From Thermoleophilaceae bacterium (GTDB taxonomy: Bacteria > Actinomycetota > Thermoleophilia > Solirubrobacterales > Thermoleophilaceae): a stretch of 6,397 bases of DNA. The position numbers were made by a program, and so were the translations under genes. The notes below the pieces were generated by a model. The model was not told the origin of the DNA, ran no database searches, and was given only the letters and a program-made list of their open reading frames with translations. Every line of letters begins with the position of its first letter. Within the stretch, counting starts at the first letter, position 1. Below, in pieces: positions 1 through 5,347 of this stretch. The DNA lies in assembly GCA_013813135.1 (NCBI GenBank), contig JACCSF010000104.1:1-6397 (forward strand). The letters are read 5' to 3'.

Positions 1-325
1 CCGCCAGGGCCGGCTCGATCTCCTGCATGAGCCGGCTCTTCGGGAGCGCGCCGATGATCTGGTGCGCCACCTCACCGTGCTTGAAGAGCAGCAGCGTCGG
101 GATCGACATCACGTTGTACTGCGCCGATACCCCCGGGTTCTCGTCCACGTTCAGCTTGACGATGAGCAGGTCCTCGCGTTCGCCGGCGAGCTCCTCGAGG
201 TGGGGGGCGACGATCCGGCACGGACCACACCAGGGCGCCCAGAAGTCGACGAGCACGGGCTTGTCCGCCTCGAGCACCTCGGCCTGGAAGTTGGTGTCCG
301 TTACCTCGTTGATCGTGCCTGCCAT
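1..325 (-). CDS. trxA: Thioredoxin, C-terminal end cut by the window edge
   Basis: Small cytoplasmic disulfide reductase that would pass electrons from thioredoxin reductase to target proteins. Translating the minus strand from the ATG at 325-323 gives 108 codons without a stop before the edge. The family is usually about 105-110 residues, so only the last few residues can be missing. The active site reads WAPWCGPC with Cys33 and Cys36, the buried Asp is at position 27, and the cis-proline loop reads SIPT with Pro76. All hallmark residues are therefore present. There is no signal peptide or membrane segment. The start is supported by AAGGAG at 338-333, seven bases upstream, and by a good -10 further out. 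The gene lies 67 bp downstream of the glycosyltransferase on the same strand but appears to have its own promoter. Family identity is very secure; which thioredoxin paralog it is cannot be told. Confidence 0.95.
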   Translation of the reverse strand, partial: MAGTINEVTDTNFQAEVLEADKPVLVDFWAPWCGPCRIVAPHLEELAGEREDLLIVKLNVDENPGVSAQYNVMSIPTLLLFKHGEVAHQIIGALPKSRLMQEIEPALA

Positions 326-362
326 ATCCGAGCTCCTTGTCGCCGTCCCAGTCACTTCAAAA

Positions 363-368
363 AGTATA
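363..368 (-). promoter_or_regulatory. -10 element of the thioredoxin promoter
   Basis: The minus strand reads TATACT here (5 of 6 to TATAAT), in the only AT-rich patch of the 67-bp gap between the glycosyltransferase stop and the thioredoxin start. A transcript starting about seven bases downstream would have a 5' leader of roughly 30 nt carrying the AAGGAG ribosome-binding site at 338-333. I see no convincing -35 hexamer 16-18 bp upstream. The position and quality of the -10 argue for an independent thioredoxin transcript, although read-through from the upstream gene is not excluded because no clear terminator lies between them. Confidence 0.6.
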
Positions 369-392
369 GCGTCGCCCGGCGGCGGTGGAGCC

Positions 393-1106
393 CTAGCTCC
401 GAAGGCGCAGCGCGGGCACCTTCCAGACCGCTTCCAGGGTGATCCAGGCGGTCATCTTGGATTGCCCCTCCCGGCGTTCCCGAAACACGATCGGCACCTC
501 CGCCACCGACAGGCCGGCTCGGATCGCGCGGTAGGTCATCTCGATCTGGAAGCCGTAGCCGTGCGCGTCCACGCCGTGGAAGTCGAGCGCCTCGAGCGCG
601 CTGCGCTTCCAGCACTTGAAACCGCCCGTGAGGTCGCGCACCGGGATGCCCAGGATCAGGCGGGCGTAGGCGCAGCCGCCACGGCTCTGGATGCGCCGCC
701 GCAGCGCCCAGTTCTCGACGCCCCCGCCCGGCACGTAGCGCGAGCCGAGCACCACGTCGGCCGAGCTCGCCGCCGCCATCAGGCGCGGCACGTCGGCGGG
801 GTCATGCGAGAAGTCGCAGTCCATCTGGAGGACCAGGTCGGCGCCTCCCTCCAGGGCGGCGGCGAAGCCGGCGAGATAGGCGCGCCCGAGCCCGTCCTTC
901 TGGGTCCTGTGCAGGACCGAAACCTGCTCCAGCTCGGCGGCCAACCGGTCGGCGATCTCGCCTGTGCCATCCGGCGAGGCGTCGTCCACGACGAGGATGG
1001 TCGGCGTCGCCTCGCCCTTGGCCAGCTGCGGCAGAACGGCGCGCACCATCGGCTCGAGGTTCTGCGCCTCGTTGTATGTGGGGAGGATCAGCCAGGCGCT
1101 CGGCAC
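393..1106 (-). CDS. GT2-family polyprenyl-phosphate (dolichol-phosphate-like) mannosyltransferase
   Basis: Predicted to transfer mannose (or another hexose) from a nucleotide sugar to polyprenyl phosphate, giving a lipid-linked donor for glycosylation outside the membrane. The protein is 237 aa. The N-terminus LPTYNEAQNL and the VVDDASPDGTG segment (about residues 39-49) form the nucleotide-binding start of a GT-A fold. The metal-binding DxD is Asp96-Cys97-Asp98 in QMDCDFSHDP. Family signatures GSRYVPGG (121-128) and RDLTGGFKCW (157-166) follow, then a FQIEMTYRA segment and a QSKM motif near the C-terminus. There is no membrane domain fused to the C-terminus, so it is the minimal DPM1-type catalytic unit. 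The GTG start at 1106-1104 places the first residues directly before the conserved LPTYNE. No Shine-Dalgarno sequence is visible, and a TAGGGT element lies nine bases upstream. Exact sugar specificity is inferred from the family; a related polyprenyl-phosphate glycosyltransferase is the main alternative. Confidence 0.88.
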   Translation of the reverse strand: MPSAWLILPTYNEAQNLEPMVRAVLPQLAKGEATPTILVVDDASPDGTGEIADRLAAELEQVSVLHRTQKDGLGRAYLAGFAAALEGGADLVLQMDCDFSHDPADVPRLMAAASSADVVLGSRYVPGGGVENWALRRRIQSRGGCAYARLILGIPVRDLTGGFKCWKRSALEALDFHGVDAHGYGFQIEMTYRAIRAGLSVAEVPIVFRERREGQSKMTAWITLEAVWKVPALRLRS

Positions 1107-1114
1107 GAGGCGCG

Positions 1115-1121
1115 TACCCTA
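1115..1121. promoter_or_regulatory. Shared, near-symmetric -10 element for divergent glycosyltransferase and polX genes
   Basis: The divergent start codons (GTG at 1106 on minus, GTG at 1128 on plus) are only 21 bp apart. In the middle lies TACCCTA. Read on the plus strand it gives TACCCT (1115-1120), followed by seven bases and the polX GTG. Read on the minus strand it gives TAGGGT (1121-1116), followed by nine bases and the glycosyltransferase GTG. Both fit the TANNNT core of a -10 element, and both predict transcripts that start at or within a few bases of the start codon. No -35 hexamer is recognisable on either side. On the minus strand the site also reads GGGTAC, resembling SigB/SigF -10 boxes, but no matching -35 was found. 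Assignment is by position and motif only. Confidence 0.5.
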
Positions 1122-1127
1122 GCTCCG

Positions 1128-2849
1128 GTGCGCAACGGCGAGATAGCGGAGGCCTTCGAGGAGCTGGCCAGCCTGTACGAGCTGGACGGGGTGGTCGTGT
1201 ACCGCGTCGTCGCCTACCGCAACGCGGCCAAGGCGATCCGCGAGGCCGGCGTGTCCGTGGAGGAGATGGCGCGCCAGGGGCGCGTGGAGGAGCTCTCGGG
1301 AGTGGGCAAGACGATCGCAGAGAAGATCGACGCCCTGCTCGAGACCGGCTCGATCCCGGCCGCCGAGAAGCTGAAGGCGCGCATCCCTTCGGGCCTGATC
1401 GCGGTCACCCGCATCCCGGGGCTTGGGCCCAAGCGGGCGCGGCTGCTCTACGAGACCCTGGACGTGGCGTCGCTCGACAACCTTCGCGAGGCAGCCGAGC
1501 AGGGGCGGCTCAAGGATGTGCCCGGGTTCGGCGCCAAGGCCGAGGAGAACGTGCTGACCGCCCTCGCGGCCGGCGCGGACGGCAGCCCCAAGACGCGCAC
1601 GCTGCTGTCGAAGGCGCTCGCCATCGGCGAGGAGCTGGTCGGCGCCCTGCGCGACCACTCGTCGGCGCTGAAGGTGGAGCTGGCGGGCAGTGCCCGGCGC
1701 TGGGGCGACGACGTCAAGGACCTGGACATCGTCGCGGCGTCGAGCGACCCGGCGGCCTTCGTGGAGGCCTTCGGCTCGTCGCCCGCGATCGACGTCGTGC
1801 ACTCGTCCGGGGAGGCCGGCGCCAGGGCCGTCACGCACACGGGCCTGCCCGTGGACCTGCGGATCGTGCCCGAGGAGGCGTTCGGCAACCTGCTCCAGCA
1901 CTTCACCGGCTCGGGGAAGCACAACGAGGCGCTGCGGACGGCCGCCGTCAAGCGCGGCCTGCACGTGAGCGAGTACGGCATCGCGGACGACGAGAGTGGC
2001 GACTCGCTCGCGTACGCCACCGAGGAGGAGGTCTACGAGCGCCTCGGCATGCAATGGGTTCCGCCGGAGCTGCGCGAGAACCGCGGCGAGCTGGAGGCCG
2101 CCCGCGCGGGACGCCTGCCGCAGCTGATCGAGCTGGACGACATCCGCGGCGACCTGCACATGCACACCACCGCCTCGGACGGCCACGCTTCGATCGAGGA
2201 GATGGCCGAGGCCGCACGCGAGCGCGGCTACCAGTACGTGGCGATCACCGACCACTCGGCGAGCCACGGCTTCGGCGACGACGTCCAGCCCGACGAGCTG
2301 CTGCGCCAGGTCGAGCGCATACGCGCCCTGGAGCTCGAGGGCATAACCGTCCTGGCCGGCACGGAGAGCAACATCCTGCTGGACGGCTCGCTCGACTACG
2401 AGGACCCGGTACTCGAGCAGCTCGACTGGGTGGTGGCCAGCGTGCACACCTCCTTCCGCACGCCCGAGAAGGAGCAGACCGAGCGCATGATGAACGCCAT
2501 GGAGCACCCGCTCGTGGACGCGATCGGGCACCCGACAGGCCGGCTGATCGAACGGCGCGCCCCCTACGCGATCGACATCGACCGCGTGATCGCCAAGGCC
2601 GTCGAGACCGGCACGTTCCTCGAGATCAACGCGAACCCCGATCGTCGCGACCTCAACGACGTATACGCGAAGGCGGCCGGCGAAGCCGGCGTGACGCTGG
2701 TGATCGACTCGGACGCGCACTGGCCCCATACGCTGGCGAACATGCGCTACGGCGTGGCCACCGGCCGGCGGGCCTGGCTGACCGCGGAGCAGGTGGCCAA
2801 CACCCGCCCCTGGGCCGAGCTCGACAAGCTGCGCAAGCGCTCGCGCTAG
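1128..2849 (+). CDS. polX: DNA polymerase X with C-terminal PHP nuclease domain
   Basis: Bacterial family X repair polymerase for gap filling in base-excision repair and end processing. Its PHP domain is known in the family for metal-dependent 3'-5' exonuclease (and in some members AP-endonuclease) activity. At 573 aa it matches full-length bacterial PolX (about 570). Helix-hairpin-helix motifs lie at about residues 56-67 (LSGVGKTIAEKI), 95-105 (RIPGLGPKRAR) and 128-143. The palm motif starts AGSARR (186-191) and carries catalytic Asp198 and Asp200 (KDLDIV), with the third, Asp243, in VDLRIV. HFTGSGKHN and SEYGI follow. The PHP ligands all appear intact: His344, His346, Asp351, His376, Glu413, His440, His468, Asp529, His531. 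The frame stays open far upstream, but that stretch is antisense to two real genes. The GTG at 1128 is the last plausible start before the conserved N-terminus and has a TACCCT element seven bases upstream instead of a Shine-Dalgarno sequence. Confidence 0.95.
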   Translation: MRNGEIAEAFEELASLYELDGVVVYRVVAYRNAAKAIREAGVSVEEMARQGRVEELSGVGKTIAEKIDALLETGSIPAAEKLKARIPSGLIAVTRIPGLGPKRARLLYETLDVASLDNLREAAEQGRLKDVPGFGAKAEENVLTALAAGADGSPKTRTLLSKALAIGEELVGALRDHSSALKVELAGSARRWGDDVKDLDIVAASSDPAAFVEAFGSSPAIDVVHSSGEAGARAVTHTGLPVDLRIVPEEAFGNLLQHFTGSGKHNEALRTAAVKRGLHVSEYGIADDESGDSLAYATEEEVYERLGMQWVPPELRENRGELEAARAGRLPQLIELDDIRGDLHMHTTASDGHASIEEMAEAARERGYQYVAITDHSASHGFGDDVQPDELLRQVERIRALELEGITVLAGTESNILLDGSLDYEDPVLEQLDWVVASVHTSFRTPEKEQTERMMNAMEHPLVDAIGHPTGRLIERRAPYAIDIDRVIAKAVETGTFLEINANPDRRDLNDVYAKAAGEAGVTLVIDSDAHWPHTLANMRYGVATGRRAWLTAEQVANTRPWAELDKLRKRSR

Positions 2850-2855
2850 CCGCAA

Positions 2856-2876
2856 GCGGCCGGCTCGGCCGGCTGC
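2856..2876. terminator. GC hairpin between convergent polX and membrane-protein genes
   Basis: The 38-bp gap between the polX stop (2849) and the end of the convergent minus-strand gene (2888) contains a stem of nine pairs, one of them G-T (2856-2864 with 2868-2876), around a TCG loop. The core is GCCGGC repeated on both sides. No run of T follows on either strand, so it is not a canonical intrinsic terminator. Its position between convergent stops suggests it halts or protects both transcripts. On the minus strand the wobble pair becomes an A-C mismatch, so the hairpin favours the polX transcript. Confidence 0.45.
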
Positions 2877-2887
2877 GCGCGGATGAC

Positions 2888-3400
2888 CTAGTCCTCGGGC
2901 ACGATCTTGCGCAGACCGGGCAGGCGCAGCAGCCGCGGCCGGCCCAGCGGGGAGCTCCTGTCCAGCCAGAACTCCACTCCGTCGCGGCCCTCGATCGCCT
3001 CGACGGCGCGGGACTGGTTGCGCCACAGCAGGGCCACCAGCAGGCAGTAACCGGTGGCGATCGCCGGTACCTGGGGGACGAAGAAGCCCAGGATCGCCGA
3101 GACGATCCCGAGCACGATCAGGGGCCAGAGGCGGTTGAAGAGCACCGTGCCGGGCTCCAGCTCCGGGAGCGTGTTCGTCTTCTTCGCGTCGAGCAGCAGC
3201 GTGGCGATCCCAGGCGTTGTCATCAGGCGCCGCCCCAGCCAGAGCCCGACCAGCGAGGCGATGCACCACCACACGGCCGCGACGTAGACGAGCGTGTTCG
3301 TGTCCTCGTCCGCGGCGCCCACGACCGACACCACTGCCAGCGCGGTGGCCGTGCCCCCGAACAACAGGACGGACACGCGCAGCAGGTCGCGGAACCTCAC
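2888..3400 (-). CDS. Four-helix integral membrane protein of unknown function
   Basis: I do not recognise this 170-aa protein. It shows four likely membrane helices, at about residues 9-29, 36-56, 89-108 and 110-127. A loop of about 30 residues (TTPGIATLLLDAKKTN and onward) lies between the second and third. A basic C-terminal tail (128-170) contains VEFWLDRSSPLGRP and is probably cytoplasmic. No catalytic motif, signal peptidase site or cysteine pair is visible. It starts with GTG at 3400-3398, and that codon overlaps the otsB stop as GTGA (3397-3400). The two genes are therefore almost certainly co-transcribed and translationally coupled. The overlap, typical codon use and clean hydrophobic pattern make it a real gene. 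Its coupling to otsB suggests, but does not show, a role in the same condition or at the membrane near trehalose metabolism. Confidence 0.85.
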   Translation of the reverse strand: MRFRDLLRVSVLLFGGTATALAVVSVVGAADEDTNTLVYVAAVWWCIASLVGLWLGRRLMTTPGIATLLLDAKKTNTLPELEPGTVLFNRLWPLIVLGIVSAILGFFVPQVPAIATGYCLLVALLWRNQSRAVEAIEGRDGVEFWLDRSSPLGRPRLLRLPGLRKIVPED

Positions 3401-4209
3401 GGGCCGGCCAGCACGGCCAGCACCTGGGCGAAGCCCTCGACGCCGTCCACGACCACGTCGGCGCGCTCGACGATCTCGGGCGGTCCCTCATCGGAGCGAA
3501 CACCCACGCGCACCGCCGCGTCCAGAGCGCCCTCCTCGACGAGCGCGGTGAGCGCGTCGAAGGCGTCGAGGTCCGTAGTGTCGTCGCCCCCGAACAGGCC
3601 CACGCGCGCACCGCAGCGCTCCACCAGGACGCGGACCACCTGGCCCTTGTCGAATGGGACGGGTGGACGCAGCTCGAGCACCTTGCGCCCCCAGTGGGTG
3701 GCCAGGCCGCCTTCCTCCGCCTCGCGGGCGATCTGCTCCACGCGTGCCAGCGCGGCCTCCTCGTCGGGGGCGCCGCGCCAGTGGAACGCCGCTATCGGGC
3801 CCTTGTCCTCGATGCGCACCCGCAGCCGGCGCAGGTCGGGCCCGTCGCGGTCAGCCACAAACCGCTTCACCCGCCCCTCCCAGCTCTTGAAGGCCGGGTT
3901 GGTCTCCGCCTGCGAGGCGCCGGGCTGGAGCAGCTCCGCGCCGTGCGAGCCCGCGTAGACGATCCCGCCGACGCCGACGAGCCGCCGCGCCTCGGCCGCG
4001 GACCGGCCGGAGACGCAGGCCACGCAGGCGTAGCGGCGGGCCAGGCGCCCGAGCAGCAGCGCGCTCTCCTTGCGCACCTGGGCCTCCTCCGCGCGGGCCA
4101 CGATCGGAGCCAGCACGCCGTCCACGTCGCAGAACACCGCGGCGCGCGAGGGGTCGGCGGTGATCGCCCCGAGGGCCTCCGCCAGCGTGTCTGAGGTGTG
4201 AGCGGACAC
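3397..4209 (-). CDS. otsB: Trehalose-6-phosphate phosphatase (HAD superfamily)
   Basis: Cytoplasmic enzyme that would hydrolyse trehalose 6-phosphate to trehalose, the last step of the OtsA-OtsB pathway for this osmo- and desiccation protectant. In the 270-aa product HAD motif I is FCDVDGVLAPI with nucleophile Asp28 and acid/base Asp30. Motif II is Ser67 in VSGRS, motif III is Lys188 in PFDKGQ, and motif IV is GGDDTTDLDAF with Asp209, Asp210 and Asp213. Family-specific cap signatures are GSHGAE (87-92), EDKGPIAAFHWR (134-145) and RKVLELRP (175-182). I chose the GTG at 4209: a further GTG at 4239 would add ten residues but run into the divergent transporter gene and its promoter. A CATACT element sits seven bases upstream of 4209, with no Shine-Dalgarno sequence. 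No otsA is in the window. The gene ends in a GTGA overlap with the membrane-protein gene. Confidence 0.93.
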   Translation of the reverse strand: MSAHTSDTLAEALGAITADPSRAAVFCDVDGVLAPIVARAEEAQVRKESALLLGRLARRYACVACVSGRSAAEARRLVGVGGIVYAGSHGAELLQPGASQAETNPAFKSWEGRVKRFVADRDGPDLRRLRVRIEDKGPIAAFHWRGAPDEEAALARVEQIAREAEEGGLATHWGRKVLELRPPVPFDKGQVVRVLVERCGARVGLFGGDDTTDLDAFDALTALVEEGALDAAVRVGVRSDEGPPEIVERADVVVDGVEGFAQVLAVLAGP

Positions 4210-4215
4210 CGCCCG

Positions 4216-4222
4216 TAGTATG
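4216..4222. promoter_or_regulatory. Shared, near-symmetric -10 element for divergent otsB and TSUP genes
   Basis: The starts of otsB (GTG at 4209, minus) and the first TSUP half gene (ATG at 4230, plus) are 20 bp apart. Between them TAGTATG reads TAGTAT on the plus strand (4216-4221), eight bases before the ATG. On the minus strand it reads CATACT (4222-4217), seven bases before the GTG. Both match the TATAAT consensus at 4 of 6 positions, including the key second A and final T, and no Shine-Dalgarno sequence precedes either start. The geometry, with the two hexamers offset by a single base, is the same as at 1115-1121. I find no -35 hexamers. This is a positional prediction. Confidence 0.5.
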
Positions 4223-4229
4223 CCCCGCG

Positions 4230-4586
4230 ATGTCGCCACGGATGCTGCGCCTCGCCGCGATCGCCACCGCGGGGGGCGCCTTCAGCGGCCTGTTCGGCGT
4301 CGGCGGCGGGACCGTCATCGTGCCGCTGCTCGTGCTCTGGCTCGGCTACGGGCAGAAGGAGGCCACGGGCACCTCGCTCGCGGCGATCATCGTGATCGGC
4401 ACGCTCGCCGCCGGTGCGCACGCCCTGTACGGCAACGTGCATCTCTGGCTCGGCCTTGCCATCGCCGTGCCCGGGGTGGCCGGGGTGGTGGCGGGCACGG
4501 CGCTGCAGCAGCGCATCTCGGACCGGGCGGTGGCCGGCGCGTTTGTCGTGCTGCTGGTCGCGTCCGCCGCGGTGCTCGTGTTCTGA
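4230..4586 (+). CDS. TauE/SafE (TSUP) transporter, half-size subunit A
   Basis: Half of a TSUP-family membrane transporter, a group linked to export or uptake of sulfite, sulfonates and other small organosulfur or carboxylate anions. Full members have about 240-270 residues in two homologous repeats; this protein has 118 and contains one. The repeat signature is GLFGVGGGTVIVP (20-32), followed by EATGTSL (44-50) and YGNV (67-70). Hydrophobic helices lie at about 5-22, 24-38, 47-65, 72-92 and 99-118. It ends in VLVF and TGA, and the second half starts one base later. The ATG at 4230 has no Shine-Dalgarno sequence and a TAGTAT element eight bases upstream. By hand alignment 28 of 59 residues match the partner half. 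It probably assembles with that partner as a heteromer. A single-base sequencing error splitting a normal full-length gene is the main alternative. Substrate is unknown. Confidence 0.85.
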   Translation: MSPRMLRLAAIATAGGAFSGLFGVGGGTVIVPLLVLWLGYGQKEATGTSLAAIIVIGTLAAGAHALYGNVHLWLGLAIAVPGVAGVVAGTALQQRISDRAVAGAFVVLLVASAAVLVF

Positions 4587-4587
4587 C

Positions 4588-4962
4588 ATGGACGTCGTCG
4601 CCTGGACCGGCCTGCTCGGGATCGCGTTCGCCGCGGGCGTGGCGGGGGGGCTGCTCGGTGTCGGCGGCGGCATCCTGTTCGTCCCGGCGCTCGTGCTGTT
4701 CGCCGACGAGACGCAGCTGGGCGCGGAAGCCACCTCGCTGGTGGCCATCGTCGTCGTGTCGCTCGTCGGGGCCTGGCGCCAGCGCGGCTACGGCAACGTC
4801 CGGCTGCGCGACGGGCTCGTCATCGGCGCGCTGTCGCCGCTGGGCGTCCTGGTGGGGGTGGGGCTCGCGAACGCCGTTTCGGAGCGGGCGCTCGAGCTCT
4901 CCTTCGCCGCGGTTCAGCTCCTTTTTGCCTGGCAACTCGCCAAGAGGGCGGGACTCCGCTAG
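4588..4962 (+). CDS. TauE/SafE (TSUP) transporter, half-size subunit B
   Basis: The second half-repeat of the same transporter type, 124 aa. It carries GLLGVGGGILFVP (21-33), EATSL (47-51) and YGNV (68-71) at the same spacing as the first half, with helices at about 6-24, 27-39, 49-63, 74-95 and 102-118. The ATG at 4588-4590 follows the upstream stop as TGA-C-ATG with no ribosome-binding site of its own, so translation most likely depends on reinitiation by ribosomes finishing the first half. The reading frame is shifted by one relative to the upstream gene. Together the halves total 242 residues, the size of one ordinary TSUP protein. The C-terminus LAKRAGLR is basic and probably cytoplasmic. 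The TAG stop at 4960-4962 is also the first half of the -10-like element of the next gene. Confidence 0.85.
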   Translation: MDVVAWTGLLGIAFAAGVAGGLLGVGGGILFVPALVLFADETQLGAEATSLVAIVVVSLVGAWRQRGYGNVRLRDGLVIGALSPLGVLVGVGLANAVSERALELSFAAVQLLFAWQLAKRAGLR

Positions 4963-4965
4963 GTT
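4960..4965 (+). promoter_or_regulatory. -10-like element for a leaderless STAS gene
   Basis: TAGGTT (TANNNT type) overlaps the stop codon of the second TSUP half and lies eight bases before the GTG of the STAS gene. That spacing would start transcription at or next to the start codon. There is no purine-rich Shine-Dalgarno sequence in the 11-base gap. The STAS gene could instead be read only from the upstream transporter transcript. The case rests on the same spacing seen at the two divergent promoters in this window. Confidence 0.35.
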
Positions 4966-4973
4966 CCACGCCG

Positions 4974-5306
4974 GTGGAGATCCTCGACGTTAGGACCGAG
5001 GAGCGCAACGGACTCGTGCACGTGGCTCTGGTGGGCGAGCTCGACCTGTCCACGGTCGCGAAGGTGCAGGAGGAGCTGCGCCGGGTCGAGGCATCTTCGC
5101 CGGCCACCTTGGTGGTCGACCTCTCGCAGCTGGCGTTCCTCGACTCCACCGGCCTGCGCTGCATCGTGACGGCCGACGAGCGGGCGCGCTCGGAGGGCCG
5201 CCGGATCGTCATCGTGCGTGGGCCCGACGCGGTGCAGCGGGTATTCACCATCACCCGCCTGGACGATCGGCTCGAGATGGTCGACGACGCCGGCACCATC
5301 GGCTGA
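4974..5306 (+). CDS. rsbV: STAS-domain anti-sigma factor antagonist (RsbV/SpoIIAA-like)
   Basis: Small cytoplasmic protein of the partner-switching system. Unphosphorylated, it binds an RsbW/SpoIIAB-type anti-sigma kinase and frees the sigma factor; phosphorylated by that kinase, it is inactive. At 110 aa it is a single STAS domain with no extra module. The conserved phospho-acceptor motif is FLDSTGLR (55-62) with Ser58, matching the SpoIIAA/RsbV position. GELDLSTV (21-28) near the N-terminus and LVVDLSQL (46-53) before the acceptor are also typical. The GTG start at 4974 gives the usual length and lies 11 bases after the transporter stop. The sigma factor it presumably controls starts 99 bp downstream on the same strand. 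No anti-sigma kinase gene is present in the window, so its direct partner must be encoded elsewhere or beyond an edge. The symbol reflects family only. Confidence 0.92.
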   Translation: MEILDVRTEERNGLVHVALVGELDLSTVAKVQEELRRVEASSPATLVVDLSQLAFLDSTGLRCIVTADERARSEGRRIVIVRGPDAVQRVFTITRLDDRLEMVDDAGTIG

Positions 5307-5331
5307 TCGGCCGCCGCTGGTGAGCATCCCC

Positions 5332-5347
5332 GGCGCGTTTGAGCGCC
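5332..5347. repeat. Small inverted repeat framing the putative -35 box of the sigma gene
   Basis: GGCGC (5332-5336) and GCGCC (5343-5347) are a perfect five-base inverted repeat, and the six bases between them are exactly GTTTGA, the proposed -35 box. It could be an operator half-site pair, a weak terminator stem for the STAS transcript (no T run follows), or chance in GC-rich DNA. Confidence 0.3.

Noticed and set aside
326..392. Possible intrinsic terminator after the glycosyltransferase, with a TTTTT run just downstream
   Set aside because: Only a four-base GC stem can be drawn before the T run, and those T bases adjoin the TATACT element that better fits a thioredoxin promoter.
27..1127. 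Long plus-strand open frame continuous with and upstream of polX
   Set aside because: It is antisense to the thioredoxin and glycosyltransferase genes, shows no domain, and PolX homology begins only at 1128. Stop codons are rare in DNA of this GC content.
1119..3611. Very long minus-strand open frame opposite polX
   Set aside because: No recognisable motif, and it crosses the polX/membrane-protein junction and part of otsB in the wrong frame. PolX on the other strand has complete active sites.
1076..3958. Very long plus-strand open frame (about 960 codons) through polX and otsB
   Set aside because: Arginine/alanine/glycine/proline-rich composition typical of an out-of-frame shadow. Known genes in other frames explain the same DNA.
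4210..4239. Longer otsB start at GTG 4239
   Set aside because: It would overlap the divergent transporter start and the shared -10 element. The extra ten residues are not needed for the HAD fold, and the GTG at 4209 has a well-placed CATACT upstream.
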